Source of the DNA: Providencia hangzhouensis
GTDB lineage: Bacteria > Pseudomonadota > Gammaproteobacteria > Enterobacterales > Enterobacteriaceae
Assembly (NCBI RefSeq): GCF_029193595.2
Contig: NZ_CP135052.1
Span: forward strand, 1,116,001-1,180,000
Direction: 5' to 3'
DNA length: 64,000 nucleotides
Shown here: in pieces, positions 38,562 through 50,233 of the stretch
How positions within the stretch are numbered: position 1 is the stretch's first letter
Layout of the letters: every line of letters begins with the position of its first letter
Notes under the pieces: generated by a model
The model's input: the letters and a program-made list of their open reading frames with translations, nothing else
Database searches by the model: none
What the model was told of the DNA's origin: nothing
Program-made: the position numbers and the translations under genes

Positions 38562-38631
38562 TATATAAGTCGCAACAGGCTTAGCAACGCAGCAAGATGG
38601 TTGCTGTGATAGTGTTATAAGTCTTATTGTT

Positions 38632-39495
38632 TTATGCAATATCGCGTTGCAGGTCAACTTGTAAATTGTCAATAAGACGCGTTTGACCTAACCATGCCGC
38701 CATTAAAATAACCGCACGTTTACTGGAATCACCAAGTGGTAACAACGTCTCTGCATCGCGAATAAATAGCTCATCAGGAGTAAAACTGGCTTCACGTAAG
38801 CTATTATTCATCTCTTCAATAATAACCTCAGATGCGCTAGGTTCAGCCACTAATTTTTCACCCGCTTGTTGCATAATTTGATACAGCTTAGGCGCTATTT
38901 TTAGCTCTTCTGCTGACAAATTATTGTTACGTGAACTCAGTGCTAGGCCATTTTTAGCTCTAACCGTTGGGACACTAACAATTTGAGTATCAAATGATAA
39001 GTCAGAAACTAATTTGCGAATTAATTGCAACTGTTGGTAATCTTTTTCACCAAACAAGGCAATATCTGGCTGAACTAAGTTGAACAGCTTAGTGATAACC
39101 GTTGCGACACCTCTAAAATGACCGGGACGGCTTGCGCCTTCTAACATGGTCGATAACTCAGGAACTTCAACAAAAGTCTGTTTTTCCATCCCTTCTGGGT
39201 AGAATTCTTGCGGGGAAGGTGCAAAAACTAAATTGATATCACGACGCTTTAATTTTTCGCAATCTTCTTGCAAAGTTCGTGGGTAATTGGCTAAATCAGA
39301 TTGCCTATCAAATTGCATAGGGTTCACGAATACACTGGCAATCACAATATCAGCCTGTTTTTTCGCTTGGTCAATGAGTGTTAAGTGACCATCGTGTAAA
39401 TTACCCATCGTTGGGACAAGTGCAATACGTTTACCTTCTTGTTTCCAACGACGAATTTCACGGCGTAAGATAAGTGCCGTTTCAACGATAAGCAT
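38632..39495 (-). CDS. panC: Pantothenate synthetase
   Basis: PanC joins pantoate and beta-alanine using ATP. It has 287 residues from the ATG at 39495 ([14 protein letters not shown], matching the E. coli start). The nucleotidyltransferase motif is [12 protein letters not shown] and the KMSKS-like region is [11 protein letters not shown]. It lies 30 bases after panB, and the two form an operon. Confidence 0.96.
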   Translation of the reverse strand: MLIVETALILRREIRRWKQEGKRIALVPTMGNLHDGHLTLIDQAKKQADIVIASVFVNPMQFDRQSDLANYPRTLQEDCEKLKRRDINLVFAPSPQEFYPEGMEKQTFVEVPELSTMLEGASRPGHFRGVATVITKLFNLVQPDIALFGEKDYQQLQLIRKLVSDLSFDTQIVSVPTVRAKNGLALSSRNNNLSAEELKIAPKLYQIMQQAGEKLVAEPSASEVIIEEMNNSLREASFTPDELFIRDAETLLPLGDSSKRAVILMAAWLGQTRLIDNLQVDLQRDIA

Positions 39496-39525
39496 ACGTG
39501 TGTTCCTTATAATTACTGGCATCAA

Positions 39526-40317
39526 TTAAGAAAAAGAATGTGCTTCACTTGGGTAAATGCCATCTTCTACTTCTTGGATATACATACGAATAGCATCATG
39601 AAGGTTGCCTGCTTGAGCTAAAAAGTTTTTAGCAAATTTAGGCGCTCGTGCGGTAATACCCAGTGCATCATGCATAACAAGGATTTGTCCATCAGTTCCA
39701 TTTCCTGCGCCAATACCAATCACCGGTAATAGCAGTTCTTCAGAAACATGACTTGCTAAGGCAGTTGGAACACATTCGAGAACCAATAATTGGATACCTG
39801 CATTTTCTAATGCAATTGCATCTTTGAGTAATTGATTTGCCGTGACCTCATCGCGTCCTTGGACTTTATAACCGCCAAGAACGTTTACTGCTTGAGGTGT
39901 TAAACCGAGATGACCACACACAGGAACAGAGCGTTCTCCTAGCATTTTTACGGTATCACATAACCAGCTGCCACCCTCAATTTTCACCATGTTTGCACCC
40001 GCTTGCATCAAAATTGCTGCATTAGAACAAGCTTGTTCTGGTGTGGCGTAACTCATGAATGGCATATCTGCAATAATGAAGGCGTTTGGTGCACCTTTGC
40101 GAACGCATCGGGTGTGGTAAGCAATTTGCTCGACGGTCACAGGTAAAGTAGATGATTCACCTTGGATCGTCATTCCCAGTGAGTCTCCAACGAGCATCAC
40201 CTGAATACCTTGCTCATAAAATAATTGAGCAAAGCTTGAGTCATAGGCTGTCATGGTTGCAAATTTGTGTTTGTCTTTTTTAAACTGACATAAATCAGCC
40301 AGAGAAATTGGTTTCAT
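39526..40317 (-). CDS. panB: 3-Methyl-2-oxobutanoate hydroxymethyltransferase
   Basis: PanB converts ketoisovalerate to ketopantoate with methylene-THF. It has 263 residues from the ATG at 40317, which has a strong GGAGGTT site; the extension to 40353 is unlikely. Metal-binding and substrate motifs ([44 protein letters not shown]) are present. It starts the panBC pair 58 bases after folK. Confidence 0.96.
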   Translation of the reverse strand: MKPISLADLCQFKKDKHKFATMTAYDSSFAQLFYEQGIQVMLVGDSLGMTIQGESSTLPVTVEQIAYHTRCVRKGAPNAFIIADMPFMSYATPEQACSNAAILMQAGANMVKIEGGSWLCDTVKMLGERSVPVCGHLGLTPQAVNVLGGYKVQGRDEVTANQLLKDAIALENAGIQLLVLECVPTALASHVSEELLLPVIGIGAGNGTDGQILVMHDALGITARAPKFAKNFLAQAGNLHDAIRMYIQEVEDGIYPSEAHSFS

Positions 40318-40375
40318 TATAATAACCTCCGGAAATGATCTCCCTGCGACCATACCTCATAAGAGGTTGAACATT

Positions 40376-40867
40376 TTAGGCTGGAATATCCCAAAACGTT
40401 AGGCCATTTCGAGGGACTTGTGTGAGTCTTTCTGAAAGCTTTTCGCCATCAGGAAAAACAAGGGAAGGGGCGATTTCGCTAAGCGGATACAACATAAACT
40501 CACGCTCTTTTAGCCCATAATGTGGAACGATTAACCGTTCAGTATTGATGATACGGTTACCAAAAAGCATGATATCGAGGTCAAGCGTTCGTGGCCCCCA
40601 ACGTTCCTCTTTGCGTACACGGCCAAGTTCAAGCTCGATTTTTTGTGTATGGTTAAGAAGAACCTCGGGCTCAAGGCTTGTTTCTAGTAGCACAGCCAGA
40701 TTCAAAAAATCTGGCTGGTCCTGTGGGCCTAATGGTTTAGTTCGATAAACAGAAGAGGTAGAAACAACGCGGCTATTAGGAATAGCATCTAATGCTGCAA
40801 TAGCTTGCTGTGCCTGTAGCAGCGGCTCACCAAGGTTACTTCCTACAGCAATATAGACTTGTTCCAT
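40376..40867 (-). CDS. folK: HPPK, 6-hydroxymethyl-dihydropterin pyrophosphokinase
   Basis: FolK activates hydroxymethyl-dihydropterin for folate synthesis. Its 163 residues are of typical length. The start VYIAVGSNLGEP and the signature WGPRTLDLDIMLFG with its metal-binding Asp pair are intact. It begins 17 bases after the pcnB stop codon, the same coupling as in E. coli. Confidence 0.96.
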   Translation of the reverse strand: MEQVYIAVGSNLGEPLLQAQQAIAALDAIPNSRVVSTSSVYRTKPLGPQDQPDFLNLAVLLETSLEPEVLLNHTQKIELELGRVRKEERWGPRTLDLDIMLFGNRIINTERLIVPHYGLKEREFMLYPLSEIAPSLVFPDGEKLSERLTQVPRNGLTFWDIPA

Positions 40868-40884
40868 TGTATTCTCTCTATCTA

Positions 40885-42486
40885 TTATGACTTATTCGGC
40901 CGGCGCGCGCCGGTTCCACCTTGTGATGAACGTGGGCGATGGCGGCGGCGAGTAGGGGCACTACCTAATTCCGAAATCATTTCACGCTGTTTGATATTAT
41001 TCGCTTGTTGAAAATCAGTCCACCATAACGCTAACTCTTGTAACTCGTTGCGGTGCTCAACATTGGCTCTTAATTCTAATAAATCAAACGCTGCACGGAA
41101 TTTTGGGTGCTCCATGAGTTTATTTGCGCGACGACCTTGGCGGCGAGGTAAGCGTAATTGCAATAACCAAATATCACGCATAGTGGTTGTAATGCGTTTT
41201 GGGATCGCAATCGAGCGGCACTGTTCATCTAATATATCATTCATTGCCAGCGCAAAGGCGTCGTAATAGGCCAACCCGCCTTCTTGAGATAGCTTCTCAG
41301 CATGCTCAGTAACTGGGTACCATAACATAACAGCAAATAAAAAAGCAGGGTTAACACGCTTATCATTTTTTAGTCTGAAATCAGTATTTTTAAGGACTTG
41401 CTCAATGATTTTTTCCATTGGCGAATCACTGTTATCAGTAAATCGGCTTGCGACAACAGGGAAAAGTTGCTCAAACAAACCATATTTTTTGAGCATTTTA
41501 TAAGTCGCGTAACCTTGGCCTGCTTGGAGTAATTTGAGAGATTCTTCAAATAACCGAGCAGATGGAATTTCTCTCAATAAATGAGCGAGTTGGTAAATTG
41601 GCTCTGCGGTTTTCGGCTCGATGCTCATATTTAATTTGCAGGCAAAACGTACCGCTCTTAGCATTCTGACTGGGTCTTCACGATAGCGCGTTTCAGGGTC
41701 ACCAATTAAACGAATAACGCCAGCTTTGAGGTCTTTCAAACCATTAACGTAGTCACGTAATGTGAAGTCTTCAATATTGTAATATAGGCTATTAACGGTG
41801 AAGTCCCGACGAATCGCATCTTCCTCAATAGAACCAAAGATGTTGTCGCGTAACAACATACCGTTTTGCGCTTGTGCAGATAAGTTTTTGTCATCTGACA
41901 CATTTTGGTCATGGTGACCACGGAAAGTTGCAACTTCAATAATTTCGGGGCCAAACATAATATGGGCTAGACGGAAACGACGACCAACTAGACGGCAATT
42001 ACGAAATAATTTGCGGATCTGCTCAGGTGTTGCGTTCGTAGTTATATCGAAGTCTTTAGGCTTTTGGCCTAAAAGCAAATCACGCACACCACCCCCCACT
42101 AAGTAGGCTTCAAAGCCACTTTTATTTAAGCGATACAGTACTTTTAATGCATTGTCACTAATATCACTACGCGAAATAGGGTGTTCGGAACGCGGGATAA
42201 CAGTAATGTTTTCGTCGTTTACGGTTGTCATTGTAGGGCGCTTCTCAGGTGTTGAATCGGCACGTTGAGATTGACGAACCGTTTTTTTAATAGGGGCTGT
42301 TTTATGGGGTTGAGCGGTGTTCTGCTCTTTAGATGCGGTTTGCGCATGAGCAGAATGAGTGACTGGCCTTTTACCGGCTGCCTGTATATCTCGCGAAGTA
42401 TCACGATGTTGTTCTACATCTTCAGGGGATGCGTCTGTATTGCGAGATAAAATATTACGGCAGAAATTTGCTACTCGGTTAAAAAT
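40885..42486 (-). CDS. pcnB: Poly(A) polymerase I, ATT start codon
   Basis: PcnB adds poly(A) tails to RNA and so promotes decay; it also sets the copy number of ColE1 plasmids. The frame reads [15 protein letters not shown] behind GAGGTG with a 4-base gap, so the start is ATT at 42486, as is known for E. coli pcnB. That gives 533 residues against about 465 in E. coli. The extra residues are mostly a Lys/Gln/Thr-rich segment (about 16-94) before TVIPR. The catalytic core [20 protein letters not shown] and the basic C-terminus RRRHRPRSS are present. An upstream in-frame ATG (42504) overlaps the ribosome site. Confidence 0.93.
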   Translation of the reverse strand: MFNRVANFCRNILSRNTDASPEDVEQHRDTSRDIQAAGKRPVTHSAHAQTASKEQNTAQPHKTAPIKKTVRQSQRADSTPEKRPTMTTVNDENITVIPRSEHPISRSDISDNALKVLYRLNKSGFEAYLVGGGVRDLLLGQKPKDFDITTNATPEQIRKLFRNCRLVGRRFRLAHIMFGPEIIEVATFRGHHDQNVSDDKNLSAQAQNGMLLRDNIFGSIEEDAIRRDFTVNSLYYNIEDFTLRDYVNGLKDLKAGVIRLIGDPETRYREDPVRMLRAVRFACKLNMSIEPKTAEPIYQLAHLLREIPSARLFEESLKLLQAGQGYATYKMLKKYGLFEQLFPVVASRFTDNSDSPMEKIIEQVLKNTDFRLKNDKRVNPAFLFAVMLWYPVTEHAEKLSQEGGLAYYDAFALAMNDILDEQCRSIAIPKRITTTMRDIWLLQLRLPRRQGRRANKLMEHPKFRAAFDLLELRANVEHRNELQELALWWTDFQQANNIKQREMISELGSAPTRRRHRPRSSQGGTGARRPNKS

Positions 42487-42918
42487 AGTACACCTCGATG
42501 TCATTACCAATATTCATTAAACAAAAATAAGCGGCTAATCATAGCTCACAGAAGTTTCTTTGAGAATGGTTAAACGAATAAAAGTCATCTCTAATTATAA
42601 ACGTTACCAATAAAATTTACGCAAAATAATAGCTCAAAAAGCGATCTCACTATAGAAGTATAGGTTTAGAAGCCTTATTTTAAGCGCTTTTTTGTTGTTA
42701 GATGATTATTCAACTTCAAACTATGGGGTTAAATAACAGCCTAATCTATCTCCGTAAAAAATTACGTGAAAGTAAATGTTTATCTTACTTAAAAGAGCAC
42801 GATAGGACGTTATCGCCAACCAATTGGCAAAAAGATGCGGGAAGGATAGATTTTATGTGATAGCTAACGCAAGGAATAAGCTCTGAGCTGAACATAACAG
42901 GATGTAGAGTTCCCTTGT
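42487..42918. other. Intergenic region between dksA and pcnB
   Basis: This stretch of about 430 bp holds no gene. In E. coli gluQ (yadB) lies here; no trace of its reading frame is visible. Confidence 0.6.
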
Positions 42919-42942
42919 AACGGCGCAGTAATATGCGCCGTT
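42919..42942 (-). terminator. GC-rich hairpin after dksA
   Basis: AACGGCGCA (42919-42927) pairs perfectly with TGCGCCGTT (42934-42942). The T run is short, so termination may be incomplete. Confidence 0.55.
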
Positions 42943-42960
42943 CAGGACTCCATATAGACA

Positions 42961-43416
42961 CTAGCCAGCCATTTGCTTTTCGCGAATTTCAGCTAATGTT
43001 TTACAGTCGATACATAAATCAGCGGTAGGACGGGCTTCCAAACGGCGGATACCAATTTCTACACCACATGATTCACAATAGCCAAAGTCGTCATCTTCAA
43101 CTTTTTTCAGCGTTTTTTCGATTTTCTTAATCAGTTTACGTTCACGGTCCCGGTTACGTAATTCAAGGCTGAATTCTTCTTCCTGAGCGGCTCTATCAAC
43201 GGGGTCTGGAAAGTTAGCTGCCTCATCTTGCATATGAGTAACAGTCCGGTCCACTTCATCTCTGAGTTGATTGCGCCATGCTTCGAGAATGAGCTTAAAA
43301 TGCGCCAACTGGGCCTCGTTCATGTACTCTTCGCCAGCTTTTTCATGATAGGGTTCAACCCCAGCAATGGCGAGAATGCTTAAGGACGATGTCTTACGTT
43401 TTTGCCCTTCTTGCAT
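42961..43416 (-). CDS. dksA: RNA polymerase-binding transcription factor DksA
   Basis: DksA works with ppGpp on RNA polymerase during the stringent response. It has 151 residues from the ATG at 43416, the same as E. coli. The coiled-coil tip DPVDRA carries the acidic pair that reaches the active site. The C-terminal zinc finger is CESCG ... LCIDC. It pairs functionally with relA, about 14 kb away in this window. The short extension to 43434 is not needed. Confidence 0.98.
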   Translation of the reverse strand: MQEGQKRKTSSLSILAIAGVEPYHEKAGEEYMNEAQLAHFKLILEAWRNQLRDEVDRTVTHMQDEAANFPDPVDRAAQEEEFSLELRNRDRERKLIKKIEKTLKKVEDDDFGYCESCGVEIGIRRLEARPTADLCIDCKTLAEIREKQMAG

Positions 43417-43611
43417 AATGCTTCTCCTACACACGCAAATTTTACAAAAACCCCAAGGGGGAAAAATTAAGGTCGCTATAAATAGCAGAAGACTGCGCTC
43501 TTGGCAATCGTTCCTGCAATGAGTTTTGTAATGCTGTGAGGGCGAGCGTGTTTATTCCCTTTTTAGCGCCCAGAACTCTGCGGCCTCGTATAAAAAACGG
43601 TTAAAAAAACT

Positions 43612-44322
43612 TTATTTAATAGAGTTAAAGTGAATCTGCTTACTTAACACCATTTGTTGAACAGTTATATCAGCTTGATAACAAAGCACTTCAACACCAC
43701 TTTGTCTCGCTTCCTCCAATAAGAGCGCATATTGTTTATCAATATGTGCCGCTGCAGATGCTACGTGAATACCTGTGTGTAAAGCAACAAACAATAGTAT
43801 GGCTCTTTTTCCTTCTTTCGCAATATGCATGAGCTCTCTTAAATGTTTTTGGCCTCTAAGTGTCACTGCATCAGGAAAGAACCCCTGATTATTTTCTAGT
43901 AAAGTTACTGATTTTACTTCGATAAAGCAATCTGGTAATCCATTTTGCGTGAGATAGAAATCGATTCGGCTATTTTCTGTGCCATATTTAACTTCAGGCT
44001 TTATTACGCTGTATTCGGATAATTCTGGAATGTGTTTTTCGGCTAAGGCTTGTGCAACTAATTGGTTCGCACGAAGGGTATTAATGCAAATAAAGTGGCC
44101 ATTTGTGGTTTGGGTTAACTCCCAACTATACGGATATTTGCGTTTTGTATTATTGGACGTCGAATACCAGATGGTATCACCAGGGGTAGCACAACCTGTC
44201 ATAGCGCCTGTATTCGCACAGTGAATTGTAATTTCTTCGCCGCTCGGTAAAGTAACATCAGCCAAAAAGCGCTTGTAACGTTTAATTAAAGTAGCTGGTT
44301 GTAAGGCGGGTTCAAATTCCAT
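43612..44322 (-). CDS. sfsA: Sugar fermentation stimulation protein SfsA
   Basis: The product is 236 residues. The sequence begins [23 protein letters not shown] and contains [42 protein letters not shown] signature segments, plus a nuclease-like acidic motif SRIDFYL ... [11 protein letters not shown]. coli SfsA was found as a factor raising maltose gene expression; its biochemical role is unclear. It is upstream of dksA as in E. coli and diverges from hrpB. Confidence 0.93.
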   Translation of the reverse strand: MEFEPALQPATLIKRYKRFLADVTLPSGEEITIHCANTGAMTGCATPGDTIWYSTSNNTKRKYPYSWELTQTTNGHFICINTLRANQLVAQALAEKHIPELSEYSVIKPEVKYGTENSRIDFYLTQNGLPDCFIEVKSVTLLENNQGFFPDAVTLRGQKHLRELMHIAKEGKRAILLFVALHTGIHVASAAAHIDKQYALLLEEARQSGVEVLCYQADITVQQMVLSKQIHFNSIK

Positions 44323-44422
44323 GGGATCTCCGCTATCGTTGTCGGTAATATGCTTACTGGCAAAAGAGGCTAATGCTACAATGTCTGACAGTAAAAGTTA
44401 AATACATGGAGTGATAACCTCA

Positions 44423-46882
44423 GTGTTACCGATATTCGAAGTTTGTGAGGACATACTTACCGCGTTAGTCGCTTCACCTCAAGTTTTGCTTCATGCACCT
44501 ACAGGTGCAGGTAAATCAACGGTTTTACCGTTAGAAATATTAAAAAGTGGGGTTATTGATGGGCGGGTTATTATGTTGGAACCCCGTCGCTTAGCGGCAC
44601 GTTCAGTAGCGGCTCGCCTCGCACAGCAACTTGGTGAAGATATCGGTCATACCATTGGTTTACGCATGCGATCTGAAACTAGAGTTAGTCGCCACACGCG
44701 TCTTGAAGTCGTGACAGAAGGCGTACTGACCCGCTTACTGCAAAATGACCCAATGCTTGAAGGGGTTGGCTTAGTCATTTTAGATGAGTTTCATGAACGA
44801 AATTTACAGGCAGACTTAGGTCTCGCTTTGTTAATTGATTCACAGCAAGCCTTACGTGAAGATTTACGTATTTTATTAATGTCAGCGACATTGGATAATC
44901 AAGGGCTGAATCAGTTGTTTCCTGATGCTCCAGTTATCACTTCACAAGGGCGCACGTTCCCCGTAATACGTGAATATCATCCTATTAACCCAAATAAACT
45001 CTTTCATAAAGAAGTAGCACTAGCGGCTTGGCAGTTATTGCAACAAGAGCACGGGTCTTTATTATTATTTCTTCCAGGTATGGGGGAAATCGAGAAAGTA
45101 AGAGTAGAACTCGCTTCGATGGTAAGTGAGGACATACTTTTATGTCCTTTATACGGAGCATTATCTCTACAGGCTCAGCAACAGGCGATACAGCTAGCAC
45201 CAGAAAGAATGCGAAAGGTCGTATTAGCCACCAATATTGCGGAAACCAGTTTAACGATTGAAGGGATCCGCCTTGTGATGGACAGTGGTTTTGAACGTGT
45301 GGGGCAGTTCAACCCACGAACAGGACTGACAAAGCTCATTAAACAGCGAATCAGCCAAGCATCGATGGCGCAGCGAGCCGGTCGAGCAGGCCGTTTAGAA
45401 GCAGGTGTTTGTTGGCACTTATTTAGTGAAGAGCAAGCTGAACGTGCGGCTCAATTTAGCGAGGCTGAAATTGCACAAAGTGACCTAAGCAACTTATGGT
45501 TATCTTTATTACAGTGGGGCTGTCACGACGCGGCACAGCTGAATTGGCTGACTTTACCCCCGAAACCTGCGATATCTGCGGCAAAAAATTTACTTAATCA
45601 ATTAGGTGCCATTGATGTGGCTGGTAAGTTAACGCCTTTTGGGCAGCAGATGGCGGTGTTAGGCAGTTCAGTGCGAACAGCGGCAATGCTATGTAAGGCA
45701 CAACAAACCCAAAATCAGCATGTTATTCAATTAGCTGCGTTGCTGGTGGCGATTATCGAGGAACCTCCTCGTCAACAAGATGCGGATCTTCGTTATTATA
45801 TAGAAAGGCCAACTGAGGGGTGGTGCAAGAGAGCATCAGCACTTTGCGAACAAAAAGTGTTGAGTACCATTGGCCAGCAAGATGCGCTAATTAGTGAGTG
45901 GTTACCAACGTTGTTAGCTGTGGGTTATCCCGATCGCATTGCGAAATCTCGAGATAACCAACATCGCTATCAATTAGCGAGTGGTTTGGGGGCAATATTG
46001 GGTGAATCGGATAGGCTAATGGGAGAGTCGTGGTTAATGGTGGTGTCTTTATGGCAACCCGAAAATATGGCGGATGCGCGTATTTCCTTGGCTTACCCTA
46101 TTGAAATTGACAGATTACAAGCAGATTGCCCATCTTTATTTAACACTCAAGAAACGGTCGAATGGGATGAACAAAAAGGGACCTTATTAGCTTGGAAACG
46201 CTTGCAATGTGGCCAATTAATAGTGAAATCAGAACGTTTGAGCAACCCTGATAAGGCTGAGATTCGCCAAGCGCTGGTTTATTGGTTGAAGCAAAATGGC
46301 TTGCAGCAGTTAAATTGGCAGGAAGATGCTTTGCAATTGTGTATTCGCTGCATGCTAGCTAAGCGGCATTTTCCTGATATTGCTTTTCCTGATTTTGATG
46401 ATATAGCGCTATTAGATTCGTTAGATGAATGGCTTGAACCTTATCTTGATGGCATAACAAATAAGCAAAAACTACAGCAGATTGATTTAGCCTCTTTATT
46501 AATCAATCGATTAGATTGGCAGCAGCAACAGTGGTTAGAAAGTATGTTTCCGAAGACCTATCGAGCGCCATCTTTACATGATGTAAGTATTCACTATTCG
46601 TTAGATAAGCCACCAGTGATAGCTATTCGTATGCAAGAAATGTACGGGGAAAAAGCGAACCCGACAGTAGCACAAGGGAAAATTCCTATTACGCTCTCTT
46701 TGCTTTCTCCTGCGATGCGGCCATTACAGATTACGCAAGACCTTGGCGCATTTTGGCAGGGTAGCTATAAAGAGATACAAAAAGAGATGAAAGGGCGTTA
46801 TCCAAAGCATTTATGGCCGGATGACCCTGCAAATACTGCGCCAACGAGACAAACAAAAAAAGCGATGATGGGTGCGAAATAA
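44423..46882 (+). CDS. hrpB: ATP-dependent helicase HrpB
   Basis: The product is about 819 residues, a DEAH-box-type helicase of unknown physiological role. The motifs are APTGAGKST (Walker A), LDEFHERNLQADL, MSATLD, ATNIAETSLTIEG and QRAGRAGR. The C-terminus PANTAPTRQTKK matches E. coli. The start is a GTG: 44423 is favoured because GGAG lies upstream, while the GTG at 44411 overlaps that site. mrcB follows in the same direction after 182 bases, as in E. coli. Confidence 0.92.
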   Translation: MLPIFEVCEDILTALVASPQVLLHAPTGAGKSTVLPLEILKSGVIDGRVIMLEPRRLAARSVAARLAQQLGEDIGHTIGLRMRSETRVSRHTRLEVVTEGVLTRLLQNDPMLEGVGLVILDEFHERNLQADLGLALLIDSQQALREDLRILLMSATLDNQGLNQLFPDAPVITSQGRTFPVIREYHPINPNKLFHKEVALAAWQLLQQEHGSLLLFLPGMGEIEKVRVELASMVSEDILLCPLYGALSLQAQQQAIQLAPERMRKVVLATNIAETSLTIEGIRLVMDSGFERVGQFNPRTGLTKLIKQRISQASMAQRAGRAGRLEAGVCWHLFSEEQAERAAQFSEAEIAQSDLSNLWLSLLQWGCHDAAQLNWLTLPPKPAISAAKNLLNQLGAIDVAGKLTPFGQQMAVLGSSVRTAAMLCKAQQTQNQHVIQLAALLVAIIEEPPRQQDADLRYYIERPTEGWCKRASALCEQKVLSTIGQQDALISEWLPTLLAVGYPDRIAKSRDNQHRYQLASGLGAILGESDRLMGESWLMVVSLWQPENMADARISLAYPIEIDRLQADCPSLFNTQETVEWDEQKGTLLAWKRLQCGQLIVKSERLSNPDKAEIRQALVYWLKQNGLQQLNWQEDALQLCIRCMLAKRHFPDIAFPDFDDIALLDSLDEWLEPYLDGITNKQKLQQIDLASLLINRLDWQQQQWLESMFPKTYRAPSLHDVSIHYSLDKPPVIAIRMQEMYGEKANPTVAQGKIPITLSLLSPAMRPLQITQDLGAFWQGSYKEIQKEMKGRYPKHLWPDDPANTAPTRQTKKAMMGAK

Positions 46883-47064
46883 CCTATTTTTGTGCTCTAA
46901 TAGCGGGTTTCCTCATTCAGGCTATCGATGCGTTAACCTGAGTAAGGAAATGTAATTAAGAGCTTTCTTTGGTGAAATCTCTGAGGTTATGAGCCAAAAT
47001 TAACCACTAAACTGGCGTAACTAGTGAGTTATTAAGTTATTTTGTCATGTGATATGGAGTGACC

Positions 47065-49587
47065 ATGTCAGGTAAAGATTTTGAACCGATCGGCAGACGT
47101 AATAAAAAAACTGCTGGGAAAAAACAGTCTTCATCTCGCCGCCGTAGAGACCGCGATGACTATGACGATGAAGATTTATTTGAAGATGATGATATTGATG
47201 AACAATATCTCGATGATGAAGATGAAGAAGAGCAAATGGCTAAAAAAGGCTCAAAAAAGAACAAGCCTCGGAAGGTAAAAAGTAAATGGCGTTGGTTTTG
47301 GCTGCTAGTCAAACTGATGATCGTATTTGCTGTTTTACTCGCGGCATATGGTTTTTATTTAAACCAACAAATTAAAGAACGTCTCGATGGTAAGGTTTGG
47401 GATTTACCCGCCGCAGTATACGGCCGGATGGTTAATCTTGAACCGGGCATGGACTACAGCCAGGCTGAAATGGTTCGCCTGCTTGAAGGTATGCAATACC
47501 GTAAAGTGAGTAAAATAACGATATCGGGCGAATTTGTAGTACGCGGTAATAGTATCGAAATCTTACGCCGACCGTTCAATTTCCCTGATCAAAAAGAAGG
47601 GCAAATACTCGCGCGTATGGTGTTTGATAATAACGCGTTGAGCAAAATTGAAAATATGGAAAACGGCCGCTCATTTGGCTTTTTCCGCTTGGACCCGAAA
47701 CTGATCACGATGATGCAGTCGGCGAATAATGAGCAACGGTTAGTTTTACCGATATCTGATTTCCCTGAGTCCTTAGTTAAAATCTTACTAGAAACCGAAG
47801 ATCGAAACTTTTATGAGCACGATGGTGTCAGTTTGTACTCTATTGGCCGTGCTGTTGTTGCTAACTTAAGTGCAGGACGCTCTGTTCAAGGGGGAAGTAC
47901 CTTAACTCAGCAGTTAGTCAAAAATCTCTTTTTGACCAATGAACGGACATTAAAACGTAAAGCCAATGAAGCGTACATGGCGGTTTTATTGGACTATAAC
48001 TACAGCAAAGAGCGCATTTTAGAGCTGTATTTAAACGAAGTCTTTTTAGGCCAAAATGGTAATGATGAAATTCGTGGTTTCCCATTAGCGAGCTTGTATT
48101 ACTTTGGTCGTCCAATCAATGAACTAAGTTTTGATCAACAGGCGTTATTAGTCGGTATGGTGCAAGGGGCATCAACGTATAACCCTTGGACTAAGCCACA
48201 AAATGCGATTAAACGCCGTAATATCGTACTGAAAATCTTGGAAACACGCGGTGTGATTGACCAAGAAATGTATCAGGTACTGAGCGCAAGGCCTCTCGGT
48301 GTGAAAAATAAAGAAGGGCTAGTGGCTTCTCAACCTGCCTTTATGCAAATGGTTCGTTCAGAACTCAATGAAAAATTGGGCGATAAAGTTAAAGAACTCT
48401 CTGGTGCGAAAATTTTTACCACTCTAGATCCTGTGGCTCAAACTGCGGCTGAAAATGCAGTTGAGAATGGTGTCGCTGATTTACGTAAATCTCGTAAATT
48501 AGATGACATAGAAGGTGCAATGGTGGTAGTTGACCGCATTAATGGCGAAGTACGCGCTATGGTTGGTGGTTCTCAGCCCCAATATTCAGGGTTTAACCGT
48601 GCGTTAAATGCACGGCGCAGCATTGGTTCTCTGGCAAAACCTCCGGTATACCTCGCTGCACTAAGTGAACCGGACCGTTTTCGTTTAAATACATGGTTAA
48701 AAGATGAGCCACTAACAGTAAAAGTCGGGAATCAAAACTGGAGCCCAAGAAACTACAGCCGTAATTTCAACGGCCGTATGATGTTAGTTGACGCTTTGGC
48801 AAAATCACAAAATATCCCAACGGTAAACTTAGGGCTAGAGGTTGGTTTAGACCAAGTGTTTAATACTTTTGTACGCTTAGGAGCTCCTGCGGCTGCCATG
48901 GAAAAAGTTCCTGCGATGTTATTAGGTGCAGTTAACCTAACACCAGCGGAAGTTGCTCAAGTTTATCAAACCATTGGTGGTGACGGTAATCGTGCGAAAT
49001 TATCTGCATTGCGTTCTGTTATTGATGGAGATGGCAATGAAATTTACCAAAGCTACCCATCTGCAGAGCGAGCAGTACCTTCCCAAGCGGCATACCTCAC
49101 ATTGTATGGCATGCAGCAAGTGGTTAAACAAGGTACGGGCAGAGTCTTATTGACCAAATACGCCAAGTATAATTTAGCCGGTAAAACAGGGACAACTAAC
49201 GATCTACGCGATAGCTGGTATGCAGGTATTGATGGCAAAGAAGTGGCGATTGTGTGGGTTGGCCGTGATAATAACGGTCCAACACAATTAACAGGGGCGA
49301 CAGGCGCACTGAAAGTGTACCAACGCTACTTAGATAACCAAGCGCCATTAGCACTTATCAACCGTGCACCAGAGGGCATTGTTGATATGCAAGTCACTGC
49401 TGACGGCCAATTAAGTTGCTCAAACTTCGGCGGCGGTAGAATGTTGCCGATTTGGACAGATAACCCAGAAGGGTTATGCCAAGCGTCAGAAGAGCAAGCC
49501 CCGGTCTGGGACTTAAATGGTAATAATGGCGAGCAACAAGATGATGCGCCGGATTGGGTTAAGGATATGTTTGGCAATAACCCCTAA
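47065..49587 (+). CDS. mrcB: Penicillin-binding protein 1B
   Basis: This bifunctional peptidoglycan synthase in the inner membrane has 840 residues. An N-terminal basic then very acidic cytoplasmic tail (about 1-75) precedes one membrane segment ([20 protein letters not shown] region). The UB2H domain follows, then the glycosyltransferase with catalytic E245 in [11 protein letters not shown]. The transpeptidase has nucleophile S522 (SLAKP), SQN and KTGTT motifs. GGAG precedes the ATG at 47065; the overlapping GTG at 47059 is less likely. The fhu genes that follow in E. coli are absent and a triple repeat takes their place. Confidence 0.96.
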   Translation: MSGKDFEPIGRRNKKTAGKKQSSSRRRRDRDDYDDEDLFEDDDIDEQYLDDEDEEEQMAKKGSKKNKPRKVKSKWRWFWLLVKLMIVFAVLLAAYGFYLNQQIKERLDGKVWDLPAAVYGRMVNLEPGMDYSQAEMVRLLEGMQYRKVSKITISGEFVVRGNSIEILRRPFNFPDQKEGQILARMVFDNNALSKIENMENGRSFGFFRLDPKLITMMQSANNEQRLVLPISDFPESLVKILLETEDRNFYEHDGVSLYSIGRAVVANLSAGRSVQGGSTLTQQLVKNLFLTNERTLKRKANEAYMAVLLDYNYSKERILELYLNEVFLGQNGNDEIRGFPLASLYYFGRPINELSFDQQALLVGMVQGASTYNPWTKPQNAIKRRNIVLKILETRGVIDQEMYQVLSARPLGVKNKEGLVASQPAFMQMVRSELNEKLGDKVKELSGAKIFTTLDPVAQTAAENAVENGVADLRKSRKLDDIEGAMVVVDRINGEVRAMVGGSQPQYSGFNRALNARRSIGSLAKPPVYLAALSEPDRFRLNTWLKDEPLTVKVGNQNWSPRNYSRNFNGRMMLVDALAKSQNIPTVNLGLEVGLDQVFNTFVRLGAPAAAMEKVPAMLLGAVNLTPAEVAQVYQTIGGDGNRAKLSALRSVIDGDGNEIYQSYPSAERAVPSQAAYLTLYGMQQVVKQGTGRVLLTKYAKYNLAGKTGTTNDLRDSWYAGIDGKEVAIVWVGRDNNGPTQLTGATGALKVYQRYLDNQAPLALINRAPEGIVDMQVTADGQLSCSNFGGGRMLPIWTDNPEGLCQASEEQAPVWDLNGNNGEQQDDAPDWVKDMFGNNP

Positions 49588-49590
49588 ATT

Positions 49591-50187
49591 CTCGTCATAT
49601 TTCAAGTTGTGACTGTGTTGGCTTCATTCGTCAACCCTAGTCACATACTTGTGTATGCTCCTAGGGATTTCCTCATTTGCCGCCTTGCCACAACTCGAAC
49701 TATTTAGAGAATTAATTAGTTGGTGAATTGCTTATTTGAAAGGCTAATTATTTGAATGTTAATTAGTTAGGGAATTGTGGTGTAAGGCTCTTCTCGTCAT
49801 ATTTCAAGTTGTGACTGTGTTGGCTTCATTCGTCAACCCTAGTCACATACTTGTGTATGCTCCTAGGGATTTCCTCATTTGCCGCCTTGCCACAACTCGA
49901 ACTATTTAGAGAATTAATTAGTTGGTGAATTGCTTATTTGAAAGGCTAATTATTTGAATGTTAATTAGTTAGGGAATTGTGGTGTAAGGCTTTTCTCGTC
50001 ATATTTCAAGTTGTGACTGTGTTGGCTTCATTCGTCAACCCTAGTCACATACTTGTGTTTGCTCTTAGGGATTTCCTTATTTGCCGCCTTGCCACAACTC
50101 GAACTATTTAGAGAATTAATTAGTTGGTGAATTGCTTATTTGAAAGGCTAATTATTTGAATGCTAATTAGTTAGGGAATTGTGGTGT
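49591..50187. repeat. 202-bp unit in three tandem copies, each with an ERIC-like element
   Basis: Copies start at 49591, 49793 and 49995. Each has an ERIC-like element of about 120 bp (inner arms CCCTAG/CTAGGG) and about 80 bp of AT-rich spacer. Copies 1 and 2 differ at about one base. Copy 3 has about five changes, including one in the inner arm (CTAGGG to TTAGGG), and lacks the last nine bases. Confidence 0.95.
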
Positions 50188-50233
50188 CGAACCTAGAGTT
50201 ATCTATTCTTAACTATATCTTAACTATAAAAAA

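Noticed and set aside
49591..50187. Possible CRISPR array
   Set aside because: The repeats are 202 bp long with no unique spacers and no cas genes nearby; they are tandem copies of an ERIC-containing unit.
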